From CAWFLT01 sp963816795 (lineage in GTDB: Bacteria; Acidobacteriota; Vicinamibacteria; Vicinamibacterales; SCN-69-37), in assembly GCA_963816795.1 (NCBI GenBank), contig CAWFLT010000001.1, positions 1 to 64,000 of the forward strand: 64,000 nucleotides of DNA, in the 5' to 3' direction. Positions 27,898-36,698 of the stretch are shown in pieces. Numbering within the stretch: the stretch's first letter is position 1; each line of letters starts with the position of its first letter. Position numbers and translations under genes: made by a program. The notes below the pieces were generated by a model that saw nothing but the letters and a program-made list of their open reading frames with translations, ran no database searches and had not been told where the DNA came from.

Positions 27898-28350
27898 CTA
27901 CTCCGTCTTCGCCGGCTCCGCCGATCCCTGCAGTGCCTGCTTCAACGTGTGCCAGGCGAGCGAGGCGCATTTGATCCGCACCGGGAACTCCCTGACACCC
28001 GACAACACCGCCAGCTTGCCCACCGCCTCGTCGTCCACCGTCTGATCGAGCGGTAACGTCAGCATCGTGTGCACGTGCGCAAAGAGCGTCATCGCTTCTT
28101 CGACCGTGTGGCCTTTGACGGCGTCGGTCATCAGCGAGGCTGACGCCTTCGAGATCGCGCAGCCCGACCCTTCGAACGCCACGTTCGTCAACCGGTCACC
28201 ATCGAGCTGCACGTAGAGCGTCAACCGATCGCCACAGAGCGGGTTGTGGCCCTTCGCGACGTGATTGGCCGTCGCGAGCGGCCCGAAGTTCCGCGGCCGT
28301 CGATTGTGGTCCAGGATCACTTCCTGGTAGAGGTCGGACAGATCAGACAT
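27898..28350 (-). CDS. sufU: SufU-type Fe-S scaffold/sulfur-transfer protein
   Basis: 150-residue protein of the IscU/SufU family that takes sulfur from SufS. Ligand candidates are Cys39 with Asp41 (NPLCGDRL), Cys64 (GSGCAIS) and Cys128 (RIKCASLAWHTL), the order seen in zinc-binding SufU. The start ATG at 28350 is preferred; an in-frame ATG eight codons upstream lies in the repeat. It is the last gene of the suf operon, and its start overlaps the tail of sufT, separated functionally only by the CAATGAGG hairpin repeat. Confidence 0.92.
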   Translation of the reverse strand: MSDLSDLYQEVILDHNRRPRNFGPLATANHVAKGHNPLCGDRLTLYVQLDGDRLTNVAFEGSGCAISKASASLMTDAVKGHTVEEAMTLFAHVHTMLTLPLDQTVDDEAVGKLAVLSGVREFPVRIKCASLAWHTLKQALQGSAEPAKTE

Positions 28351-29029
28351 GACAGCAATGAGGCAATGGGCCAATGAGGCAATGGGGCAATGCAGAACTC
28401 AGACGTTGGGGGCTGAACTCGTATTGCCCCACTGCCTCATTGCCCATTGCCTCATTGCAATTAAAAAACCCTAGCGTCAGTTTCGCCGCTTCCGACATGC
28501 GTTCCTTCGACCACGGCGGCTCCCAGACGATCTCGACCCACGCGTCGGTCACTTCAGGAAGCGCCTTGATCTTGTAGCGCACTTCGCTCGGGATCTGCTG
28601 CGCCGACGGACAGGCCGGGCTCGTGAGCGTCATCTTCACGAGCACGCGGCGTTCAGCGTCAACGATGACCTCATAGATGAGGCCGAGCTCGTAGATGTCG
28701 ACCGGGATCTCCGGGTCGTAGACCGTCTTGATCACGTCGACGATCTTTGGCTGAAGCGCGGCCGTCTGTTCCGGATCGAGCGGGCCCACCTGCGGCGCGT
28801 CACCCGTCGATGGCGGCGGTGGCGCGGTCAGCGCGGCCGTGTCCCAGGCCTCGGGCGGCGTGAACGTCGGGCTCGCGTCGGGCGTGTTGTGAAAGCCGGC
28901 GCTGCCGGCGCCCCAGCCGTCAGCGTCCGCCGCCGGCGGCGCGGGGGCGGTGGCCGTTGCCGTCGCCGGTCCGTCAGCTGGCTTGTCCTTCTTCCCGGTG
29001 AAAAAATCGCGGATACCCACGGCCCTCAC
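28343..29029 (-). CDS. sufT: SufT/MIP18-family Fe-S assembly protein with repeat-derived tail
   Basis: DUF59 (MIP18) protein helping Fe-S maturation or delivery. The first 80 residues are Pro/Ala-rich and probably disordered. The DUF59 domain, about residues 85-185, has VYDPEIPVDIYELGLIYEV and the conserved TSPACPSAQQIP. The fold should end near LTLGFF at about residue 189; the last 40 residues come from the CAATGAGG hairpin and look accidental. It overlaps the upstream sufD-sufS stop by four bases and the downstream sufU start by eight, so the genes are translationally coupled. Confidence 0.88.
   Translation of the reverse strand: MRAVGIRDFFTGKKDKPADGPATATATAPAPPAADADGWGAGSAGFHNTPDASPTFTPPEAWDTAALTAPPPPSTGDAPQVGPLDPEQTAALQPKIVDVIKTVYDPEIPVDIYELGLIYEVIVDAERRVLVKMTLTSPACPSAQQIPSEVRYKIKALPEVTDAWVEIVWEPPWSKERMSEAAKLTLGFFNCNEAMGNEAVGQYEFSPQRLSSALPHCLIGPLPHCCHV
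28351..28465. repeat. CAATGAGG/CAATGGG octamer hairpin element
   Basis: About 115 bases made of CAATGAGG and CAATGGG units on the left and their reverse complements (CCTCATTG, CCCATTG) on the right, with a unique centre near 28397-28420. The whole folds into one long hairpin. It overlaps the 3' part of the sufT frame. A second member of the same family lies at 50.67-50.76 kb. Confidence 0.9.
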
Positions 29030-31551
29030 CCCATCAGCGCTTGCACGCGATCGAGCGCGGCAACGAGCGCGTCAACTTCTTCGAACGTGTTGTACATCGC
29101 GAACGATGCGCGCGCAGTCGCGGGAATGCCGAAGCGATCCATGACCGGCTGCGCGCAGTGATGCCCGGTCCGGATAGCGACGCCCTCGCGGTCGACGATG
29201 GTCCCGATGTCGTGCGGATGGATGCCGTCCATGACGAACGACAAGACGCTCGCCTTCTGCTTCGCCGTGCCGATGAGATGGACGCCCGGCACCGCGGTCA
29301 CCGCGGCCGTGGCCCGTCGGAGGAGCGCCGACTCGTGCGCGCCAATCGCGTCGAACCCGATCCGGCGCACGTAGTCGATCGCGGCGCCGAGGCCGATGGC
29401 GCCGGCGATGTCCGGAGTGCCCGCCTCGAACTTGAACGGCAGATCGTTCCAGGTGCTGCCTTCGAACGTCACCGAGCGGATCATGTCGCCGCCGCCGAGG
29501 AACGGCGGCATCGCCTCGAGCACCGCTTCCCGCCCGTGCAGCACGCCAATGCCCGTCGGGCCGTACAGCTTGTGTCCGGTGAAGACGTAGAAATCGGCGC
29601 CGAGCGCCGCGACGTCGATCGGCATGTGATACGCCGCCTGTGAGCCATCCACCAGCACGGCGGCGCCTGCATCGTGCGCCTGCCGCACGATCTCGGCGAC
29701 CGGGTTGATCGTGCCGAGTGCGTTCGACAAGTGCACCACGGCGACGATCCGCGTGCGGTCGGTCAGCAGGCGCGCGAACTCGTCCATGATCAGGTCGCCG
29801 CTGTCGTCGATCGGTACGACGCGCAGATGGGCACCAGCGCGCTCGCAGAGCAGCTGCCACGGCACGATGTTCGAGTGGTGCTCCATCGCCGTGATCAGCA
29901 CCTCGTCGCCGGCGCGGACGTTGGCGTCGCCCCACGCGCGCGCGACCAGGTTGATCGCTTCCGTCGAGTTGCGGGTGAACACCACTTCGCGCGTCGACCG
30001 CGCGTTGATGAACGCGCGGACCTTCTCGCGCGCGGCATCGTGCGCGTCGGTGGCCCGCACGCTCAGCGTGTGGACGCCCCGATGCACGTTGGCGTTGTCG
30101 TGCTCGTAGTACGACCGGAGCGCGTCGAGGACCTGGCGTGGCTTCTGCGTCGTCGCCGCGTTATCGAGATACACGAGCGGGCGGCCGTGCACGGTCTCGG
30201 CGAGCACCGGGAACTCGGCACGGACGGCGGCGACGTCGAGAGACGCATCGGAGTGACAGTGGTCATGCACGCCGTCCGAAGGTGCAGCTTTCTCCTCCAT
30301 CAACCGCATCGCCGTGTCGTGAACGACGGGAATCGCGATCTCGTCGAGCACTTCCCCGGCAAACGCATGAATCAGGAAGTTACGTGCCTCATGGGCGCCG
30401 ATGCCGCGCGCCCGCAAGTAGAACAACGCGTCCTCGTCGAGCTGCCCGATCGCGGCGCCGTGCGTGCACTTCACGTCGTCGGCGAAGATCTCGAGCTGCG
30501 GCTTGGTGTTGACCTGCGCCTCATCGGTCAGGAGCAACGCTTTGTTCGTCTGTTTCGCGTCCGTCTTCTGCGCGTCCTGCCGGACGATGATCTTGCCGTT
30601 GAAGATCGCACGCGAACGGCCGGCGAGGATGCCCTTGTAGAGCTCGTGGCTCGGACAGTGCGGCATCGCATGATCGATCGTCGTGTGGGTGTCGACCACG
30701 GTGTCGCCGTCGACGACATAGAGCCCGTCGAGCGTGCACTCGGCGCCCTCGCCGCCCAATACCGCGAGGATGTCGTTGCGCGAAATGCGGCCGCCGTACG
30801 TCAGCGCACACGAGGTGAACGTGCTGGCGCGGTCCTGACGGACGCGGATGTTGGCGAGATGAAAGCCCGTGCTCGTTTCGCGCTGAATCTTGACGTGCTT
30901 CACGACGGCGCGCGGTGCGAGATCGATGGTCGTGACCGGGCACGTCAGCGTCTGGCCGTCGCCGGCGCCGGCGTAGCTCTCGACGACCGCGACTTCGGCC
31001 GCCTCGCCGGCCGAAATCCGCAACCGCGGCAGGACCAGCGCCGGATGGCGGTCGCCCATGGACAGGTTGAGCACGTGGATCGGCTCGCTGACGACCGCCT
31101 TGGCGGCGACGTCGATCGTCACTTCATCCTCGTGAAAGGCGGCGTTGAGATCGCCGAACACGGTCCCGGCGACCGGTTCGCCGGCGGTGGCGCCATCGGC
31201 GGACGACCGGACGCTGACGCCCGCCGGCAACGCGTCGATCGCGGACAGGCTGCGGACCAGACGGCCGTTGACGAGCACGATGTTCACGCCGAGCCCGGCA
31301 AACAGAAACGGCTCGATCACGGCGCGCGCGGGCGACGCGGCCGCGGCGCGCACGAACGTCAGCGCGGCGATCGGCGCCACACTCGTGAACTTCCATTCCT
31401 CGTCCCGGGTGGTCGGAAATCCGCGATCGAGAAACCGCCGGAACGCGGCGTCCCGCTCCTGGCTGCGCGGGCCGCTGCCGAACGCCGGATCGCGGCGAAA
31501 CGCCTCGAACTCGGCGGCCAGGGCCTCGTGACGCTCTGCGACTGCGGTCAT
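29026..31551 (-). CDS. sufDS: SufD-SufS fusion protein
   Basis: Single 841-residue frame joining two Suf proteins. Residues 1 to about 425 are SufD (TTRDEEWKFTSVAP opening, beta-helix core, VKCTHGAAIGQLDEDALFYLRARG near the end), part of the SufBCD scaffold. A linker rich in His and Asp (VHDHCHSDAS) leads to SufS, residues about 436-841, a PLP cysteine desulfurase. PLP Lys661 lies in TGHKLYGPTG and active Cys799 in RTGHHCAQPVMD. The Lys-Cys spacing of 138 equals that of E. coli SufS (226/364). There is no internal stop or ribosome site at the junction. It sits between sufC and sufT, overlapping sufT by four bases. Confidence 0.95.
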   Translation of the reverse strand: MTAVAERHEALAAEFEAFRRDPAFGSGPRSQERDAAFRRFLDRGFPTTRDEEWKFTSVAPIAALTFVRAAAASPARAVIEPFLFAGLGVNIVLVNGRLVRSLSAIDALPAGVSVRSSADGATAGEPVAGTVFGDLNAAFHEDEVTIDVAAKAVVSEPIHVLNLSMGDRHPALVLPRLRISAGEAAEVAVVESYAGAGDGQTLTCPVTTIDLAPRAVVKHVKIQRETSTGFHLANIRVRQDRASTFTSCALTYGGRISRNDILAVLGGEGAECTLDGLYVVDGDTVVDTHTTIDHAMPHCPSHELYKGILAGRSRAIFNGKIIVRQDAQKTDAKQTNKALLLTDEAQVNTKPQLEIFADDVKCTHGAAIGQLDEDALFYLRARGIGAHEARNFLIHAFAGEVLDEIAIPVVHDTAMRLMEEKAAPSDGVHDHCHSDASLDVAAVRAEFPVLAETVHGRPLVYLDNAATTQKPRQVLDALRSYYEHDNANVHRGVHTLSVRATDAHDAAREKVRAFINARSTREVVFTRNSTEAINLVARAWGDANVRAGDEVLITAMEHHSNIVPWQLLCERAGAHLRVVPIDDSGDLIMDEFARLLTDRTRIVAVVHLSNALGTINPVAEIVRQAHDAGAAVLVDGSQAAYHMPIDVAALGADFYVFTGHKLYGPTGIGVLHGREAVLEAMPPFLGGGDMIRSVTFEGSTWNDLPFKFEAGTPDIAGAIGLGAAIDYVRRIGFDAIGAHESALLRRATAAVTAVPGVHLIGTAKQKASVLSFVMDGIHPHDIGTIVDREGVAIRTGHHCAQPVMDRFGIPATARASFAMYNTFEEVDALVAALDRVQALMG

Positions 31552-31553
31552 GG

Positions 31554-32321
<768 letters not shown>

Positions 32322-32337
32322 CGTCTTTGCATCTTTA

Positions 32338-32460
32338 CTTAATCGCGTGGGGCCCCACCCCCACGCTCCGGACGCTTCGGGGCTCGCTACGCACCCCCGC
32401 GCTGTCAACGCTTCGGGCCTCGCTACGTCGCCCTTGCTTCACTTCGGCCTCGCTCACGGG
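32338..32460. repeat. GC-rich repeat between sufB and sufC
   Basis: One standard GCGTGGGGCCCCACCCCCACGC hairpin at about 32346-32367, preceded by TTTACTTAATC and followed by low-complexity CGCTTCGGGCCTCGCTACG units. It lies inside the suf operon, so it may tune sufB versus downstream expression. Confidence 0.85.
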
Positions 32461-32468
32461 CTCTGTCT

Positions 32469-33911
32469 CTATCCGACCGATCCCTCAAGGCTGATCGAGA
32501 GCAGCTTCTGCGCTTCGACGGCGAACTCCATCGGGAGCTCGCGGAAGACTTCCTTGCAGAAGCCGCTGACGATCATGTTGACGGCGTCTTCGCTCGAGAT
32601 GCCGCGTTGGCGGCAGTAGAAAATCTGGTCCTCGCCGATCTTCGACGTCGAGGCTTCGTGCTCGACCTTCGCGCTCGTGTTCTTGATTTCGAGATACGGG
32701 AACGTGTGCGCGCCGCAGCGGTCGCCGATGAGCAGCGAGTCGCACTGCGAGTAGTTGCGGGCGCCCTTCGCGTTCTTGCCGATCTTGACGGCACCGCGAT
32801 ACGTGTTCTGCCCGTGCCCGGCCGAGATGCCCTTGGAGACGATCGTGCTCCGGGTGTTCTTCCCGAGATGGATCATCTTCGTGCCGGTGTCGGCCTGCTG
32901 CCAGTTGTTGGTCGTCGCGACCGAGTAGAACTCGCCGACGGAGTGATCGCCCTGGAGGATGCAGCTCGGATACTTCCAGGTAATCGCCGAACCGGTCTCG
33001 ACCTGCGTCCAGGTGATCTTGGCGTGCGCCAGCGCCTTGCCGCGCTTGGTGACGAAGTTGTAGATGCCGCCCTTGCCGTTCTTGTCGCCCGGGTACCAGT
33101 TCTGAATCGTCGAGTACTTGATCGTGGCGTGATCGAGCGCGACCAGTTCGACGACCGCCGCGTGCAGCTGATTCTCGTCGCGCATCGGCGCGGTGCAGCC
33201 TTCGAGGTAGCTCACGTACGCGCCCTCGTCGGCGACGATCAGCGTCCGCTCGAACTGGCCGGTGTTCTTCGCGTTGATGCGGAAGTAGGTCGACAGTTCC
33301 ATCGGGCAGCGGACGCCCTTGGGCACGTAGACGAACGAGCCGTCGCTGAAGACCGCGGAGTTGAGCGTGGCGTAGAAATTGTCGGTGTACGGCACGACCG
33401 AGCCGAGATACTTGCGCACCAGCTCGGGGTGATCCTTCACCGCTTCTGAAAACGAACAGAAGATGATCCCGAGCTCCGCCAGCTTGCCGCGAAACGTCGT
33501 CGCCACCGAGACGCTGTCGAAGACGGCATCGACCGCGACGCCGGCCAGCAGCTTCTGCTCCTCGAGCGGAATCCCGAGCTTCTCGAAGGTCTTGCGGACT
33601 TCGGGATCGACCTCGTCCATGCTCGCGAGCTGCGGCTTCTTCTTCGGCGCCGAGTAATAGCTGATCGCGTCGTAGTGAATCGGCTCGATCTTCAGGTTGT
33701 GCCACGCCGGCTCGTGCATCTCGCGCCAGGCGCGATACGACTTCAGGCGGAACTCGAGCAGCCACTCCGGCTCGCCCTTGATCGCCGAGAGCCGGCGAAC
33801 CACCTGCTCGTCGAGGCCCGGGGGAAACGTGTCCGTTTCGACCTCGGTCTCGAAGCCGTACCTGTACTCTTGCGACGCCAGCTGTTCGATCGTGTCAGTG
33901 GATGTAGACAT
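32469..33911 (-). CDS. sufB: Fe-S assembly scaffold SufB
   Basis: 480-residue scaffold protein on which the cluster is built with SufC and SufD. Family boxes are EPEWLLEFRLKSYRAW, HYDAISYYSAPK, VPYTDNFYATLNSAVFSDGSF, LEGCTAPMRDENQLHAAVVEL, NWYPGDKNGKGGIYNFVTKRG and CDSLLIGDRCGAHTFPYLE. The length is typical. ATG 33911 (MSTSTDTIEQL) is chosen; ATG 33926, five codons earlier, is possible, while the longer frame to 34211 overlaps sufA and a repeat. Confidence 0.95.
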   Translation of the reverse strand: MSTSTDTIEQLASQEYRYGFETEVETDTFPPGLDEQVVRRLSAIKGEPEWLLEFRLKSYRAWREMHEPAWHNLKIEPIHYDAISYYSAPKKKPQLASMDEVDPEVRKTFEKLGIPLEEQKLLAGVAVDAVFDSVSVATTFRGKLAELGIIFCSFSEAVKDHPELVRKYLGSVVPYTDNFYATLNSAVFSDGSFVYVPKGVRCPMELSTYFRINAKNTGQFERTLIVADEGAYVSYLEGCTAPMRDENQLHAAVVELVALDHATIKYSTIQNWYPGDKNGKGGIYNFVTKRGKALAHAKITWTQVETGSAITWKYPSCILQGDHSVGEFYSVATTNNWQQADTGTKMIHLGKNTRSTIVSKGISAGHGQNTYRGAVKIGKNAKGARNYSQCDSLLIGDRCGAHTFPYLEIKNTSAKVEHEASTSKIGEDQIFYCRQRGISSEDAVNMIVSGFCKEVFRELPMEFAVEAQKLLSISLEGSVG

Positions 33912-33924
33912 AAGAACTTCGTTC

Positions 33925-34010
33925 ATCAGGCCCATGGCCAATGGCCAAGGCCCAGGCAAAACTCTCGAACTTACTTTGGCCCTGGGCCCTGGGCCCTTGG
34001 CCTGACACCG
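33925..34010. repeat. GGCCAAGG/GGCCCAGG hairpin between sufA and sufB
   Basis: Left half built of GGCCAATGGCCAAGGCCCAGG units, right half of TTTGGCCCTGGGCCC and CCCTTGGCC, forming an imperfect hairpin with a loop near 33960-33972. It belongs to the same family as the element that splits btuD at 10.86-10.99 kb. Confidence 0.85.
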
Positions 34011-34012
34011 CT

Positions 34013-34339
34013 CTAGACCGAAAACGACGTCCCGCACCCGCAGGTGCTCTTCGCGTGCGGGTTCTGAAACACGAACCCGCGGCTGAGCAGGCTGGTGTCG
34101 TAGTCGAGCGTCGTGCCGTCGAGCAGGCGGTGACTGCGCGGATCGATCCACACCTTCACGCCGCTCGGGCCCTCGAACACCAGGTCGTTCTCCCGCGGCT
34201 CGGCTTCCCACGAGAACAGGTACTCGAACCCGGAACAGCCGCCCGCTTTGACGCCTACGCGCAGCCCGCGCGCCTCGACATGCTGCTTGTCGAGCAGTTT
34301 CAACATCTGATCAGCGGCGGTGGTGGTGACTGTGATCAT
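34013..34339 (-). CDS. sufA: A-type Fe-S carrier protein
   Basis: 108-residue HesB/IscA-family carrier that receives Fe-S clusters from the scaffold and passes them to targets. The three conserved cysteines are in AGGCSGFEY and in the C-terminal TCGCGTSF. The position before sufB in the operon supports SufA rather than ErpA, though the sequence alone does not separate them. Confidence 0.92.
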   Translation of the reverse strand: MITVTTTAADQMLKLLDKQHVEARGLRVGVKAGGCSGFEYLFSWEAEPRENDLVFEGPSGVKVWIDPRSHRLLDGTTLDYDTSLLSRGFVFQNPHAKSTCGCGTSFSV

Positions 34340-34347
34340 CTTTCCTT

Positions 34348-34490
34348 AAGCCGCGTGGGGCCCCACCCCCACGCTTCGGACGCTCAGGACGCTCGCTACG
34401 CTCGCGCCTTCGCGGAGTCCGCGTGGGGCCCCACCCCCACGCTTCGGACGCTCGGGGCTCGCTAACGCTCGCTCCCTCGCGGTGGCTTTA
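34348..34490. repeat. Two GC-rich repeat copies between rrf2 regulator and sufA
   Basis: Two GCGTGGGGCCCCACCCCCACGC hairpins at about 34355 and 34422, each followed by CTTCGGACGCTC and GCTACGCTCGCG modules. They lie inside the presumed suf operon. Confidence 0.85.
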
Positions 34491-34505
34491 GCACTTCTTC
34501 CCTAC

Positions 34506-34970
34506 TTACTTCCTCAACACCGCCATCGCGACCCCATCCGCGAGCGTGGCGGGGGGCGAAGCCGGCAAATCGGCCGCCAGATCGGCCACCGAGGTGGCCG
34601 CCAGCGCCGACACGATCCGGTCCTTGATCTTCCAGAGCGGATCACGAATGCCGCACTTCGAATACTGGTCGCAGCTGTGATCGGTATCCGAACAGGCGGT
34701 CACCGTGAGCGGGCCATCGATCGCCTGAATCACTTCGGCCACTGACACGGCGGCGGCTGGCCGCGCCAGGCCGTACCCGCCGCGGATCCCCTGGTGCGAC
34801 TCGAGCAACCGCGCGCGCACCAGGCGCTGCAACACCTTCGCGAGCAGTTCAGACGGAATGTCGTACGACTCGGCCAGCTCGCGCGCCGACACCGCGGCCC
34901 GTTCGCCGTGCGCCGCCAGGTGGCGCATGGCCATCAGGGCGTAATCCGCTTTCTTTGAAAGTCTGAGCAT
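34506..34970 (-). CDS. Rrf2-family Fe-S sensing regulator of the suf operon
   Basis: 154-residue winged-helix regulator like IscR/SufR. The DNA-binding region is residues 1-70, with KKADYALMAM and LLAKVLQRLVRARLLESHQGIRGGY. Three cysteines at 93, 100 and 106 (ACSDTDHSC, SKCGIRDPLW) can hold a [2Fe-2S] cluster. It is the first gene of the suf operon, so autoregulation through the upstream region is likely. ATG 34970 is chosen; an upstream ATG 13 codons earlier adds a non-conserved segment that begins at the promoter -10. Confidence 0.9.
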   Translation of the reverse strand: MLRLSKKADYALMAMRHLAAHGERAAVSARELAESYDIPSELLAKVLQRLVRARLLESHQGIRGGYGLARPAAAVSVAEVIQAIDGPLTVTACSDTDHSCDQYSKCGIRDPLWKIKDRIVSALAATSVADLAADLPASPPATLADGVAMAVLRK

Positions 34971-35007
34971 GACTGGCTGCCCGGCCGATATCCGACCGAA
35001 CCAGTCC

Positions 35008-35091
35008 ATTTTAGCCGGTGGTGACCCGCCGGGACAAGCGCCTGTTACACGGCCAGGCCGGGAACAACCTCGTAAGTTGTTGACCTGTCTC
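35008..35091 (-). promoter_or_regulatory. suf operon promoter and upstream inverted repeat
   Basis: On the minus strand a TTGTCC (35032-35037) and a TAAAAT (35008-35013) are 18 bases apart, about 40 bases before the regulator start. Upstream, AACAAC and GTTGTT form a six-base inverted repeat around seven bases (35073-35091), a candidate operator. No clear IscR-type consensus was recognised. Confidence 0.45.
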
Positions 35092-35093
35092 GA

Positions 35094-36242
35094 TTAGCCG
35101 TCATTACCCCCACGAGTGGCTTCCCAGGCCTGAATCCCGCCCGAGAGGTTGTGGGCGTCGTATCCCGCCACTTTCATGATCGCGACGGCGATCGCGCTCC
35201 GGCCCCCTGACTTGCAATGGACGACGACCGGCTGGTCCTTCGGGAGGGCGCCGAGCTGGCCAGCCAACTGCCGGAGCGGAACCAGCAGCGCGCCCTCGAT
35301 GCGGTTGACGGCATGTTCCGAGGGCTCGCGCACATCGATGAGCAGGTGCGGCCGACCCTCGGTTCGCCAACGGCGCAGCTCGTCAACCGTCATCGCGTGA
35401 TCCGCTCCCTTCGCGTCGCCGGACCTGGCCGGCCCCGTGATGCCATCGCAAACACGATCATAGGCGACGACCTCGTGAATCGTCGGTGCGTCTCCACACA
35501 CCGGACACTCCGGATCCCGTGGCAGCGAGATTTCCCGCACGCGCATACGCAACGCGTCGTACAGCAGCATCCGGCCCACGAGCGGTTCGCCGATCCCGGC
35601 AATGAGCTTGATGGCTTCAGTCGCCTGGATGGTGCCGACGATCCCCGGCAGCACGCCGAGCACTCCAGCGTCGGCACAGTTCGCTATCAGCCCGTCGGGC
35701 GGTGGCTCCGGGTGCAGGCACCGATAGCAGGGCCCACCGTCGGCAGCGAAGACGGCCGCCTGACCCTCGAACCGGAAGACGCTGCCGTAGACGTTGGGCG
35801 TGCCGGTCAGGACGCAGGCATCGTTCACGAGATACCGCGTCGGGAAATTGTCGGTCCCGTCGATGACGACATCGACGCCACTCACGAGACCTCGCGCATT
35901 GACGGCGTCGAGCGGTGCCTCGTGAAGCTCGAGCGTGAGGTCCGGATTGAGTGCGCGAAGCCGTTCGGCTGCGGCCGTCAGCTTTGGACGCCCGACGTCG
36001 GGGACGCCGTAGAGAATCTGGCGCTGGAGATTCGACTCGTCGACCCGATCGAAATCGACGAGGCGCATCGTCCCGACCCCTGCGGCCGCGAGATACAGCG
36101 ACGCCGGCGATCCGAGCCCGCCGGCGCCGACGATGAGCACGCGCGCGGCCTTCAGCCGGCGCTGGCCGTCGACGCCGAATTGCGGCAAGGTCAGGTGCCG
36201 CTCGTAGCGGGCGAGCTCGCGCGCGGACAGGACGGGCGGCAT
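35094..36242 (-). CDS. MoeB/ThiF adenylyltransferase with C-terminal rhodanese domain
   Basis: 382-residue MoeZ/Uba4-like protein that adenylates the C-terminus of a sulfur-carrier (ThiS/MoaD type) and hands on sulfur. The E1-like domain (1-255) has the nucleotide loop VGAGGLGSPASLYLAAAG, ESNLQRQ, DGTDNFPTRY and zinc cysteines in CYRC and CPVC. The rhodanese domain (about 285-380) carries the active Cys in HCKSGGRS. ATG 36242 is used; the longer frame is not conserved. It faces away from the small basic gene downstream. Confidence 0.92.
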   Translation of the reverse strand: MPPVLSARELARYERHLTLPQFGVDGQRRLKAARVLIVGAGGLGSPASLYLAAAGVGTMRLVDFDRVDESNLQRQILYGVPDVGRPKLTAAAERLRALNPDLTLELHEAPLDAVNARGLVSGVDVVIDGTDNFPTRYLVNDACVLTGTPNVYGSVFRFEGQAAVFAADGGPCYRCLHPEPPPDGLIANCADAGVLGVLPGIVGTIQATEAIKLIAGIGEPLVGRMLLYDALRMRVREISLPRDPECPVCGDAPTIHEVVAYDRVCDGITGPARSGDAKGADHAMTVDELRRWRTEGRPHLLIDVREPSEHAVNRIEGALLVPLRQLAGQLGALPKDQPVVVHCKSGGRSAIAVAIMKVAGYDAHNLSGGIQAWEATRGGNDG

Positions 36243-36345
36243 CGAGACAATTGTACGCAGATGAGGTCCGCGCAACGCGTGACAGTCCCGCGGCTCGCCA
36301 GTGAAGCGCCACCCGCGCCGCTCGCCCGGCATGGGATGATAGGAG

Positions 36346-36639
36346 ATGGCCAAGCCGCTGAAGAAAACCGCGAAACCGCCGTCGGCCGTCAAACCGAAGC
36401 GGCCGTCGAAGCGGAAGCGTCCGGCGCACGCCCTGATCACGGACCACCTGGCGCGGATGGCCGAAGGTCCGATGCCGGATGACTTTGGCACCCAGCTCTC
36501 CACCTACATGTCGAAGCCAGGACCGAAGGGCAGCCAGGCCAGCGACACCCAGCGCGAGGCGCCGCTCAGCGACAAGCAACGGCGCGACATCGCCATGAAG
36601 GCCGCGAAGGAACGGTGGTCCAAGAATCGCGGGACCTAG
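36346..36639 (+). CDS. Small basic hypothetical protein
   Basis: 97 residues with a Lys/Pro-rich N-terminus (KKTAKPPSAVKPKRPSKRKR) and an amphipathic C-terminal helix (DKQRRDIAMKAAKERW). No family is recognised. The start ATG sits unusually close to an AGGAG, so a slightly different start is possible. The codon pattern fits its neighbours and it has a clear gap to rmuC. DNA or RNA contact is possible from charge only. Confidence 0.6.
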   Translation: MAKPLKKTAKPPSAVKPKRPSKRKRPAHALITDHLARMAEGPMPDDFGTQLSTYMSKPGPKGSQASDTQREAPLSDKQRRDIAMKAAKERWSKNRGT

Positions 36640-36698
36640 CATAGCAAACCGCTTCTCGCCGTGACCTCCCCTGTCACAGAGAGGCGTACAATCTGTCC

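Noticed and set aside
33912..34211. 100-residue N-terminal extension of SufB
   Set aside because: It overlaps sufA and the GGCCAAGG repeat and has no conserved content.
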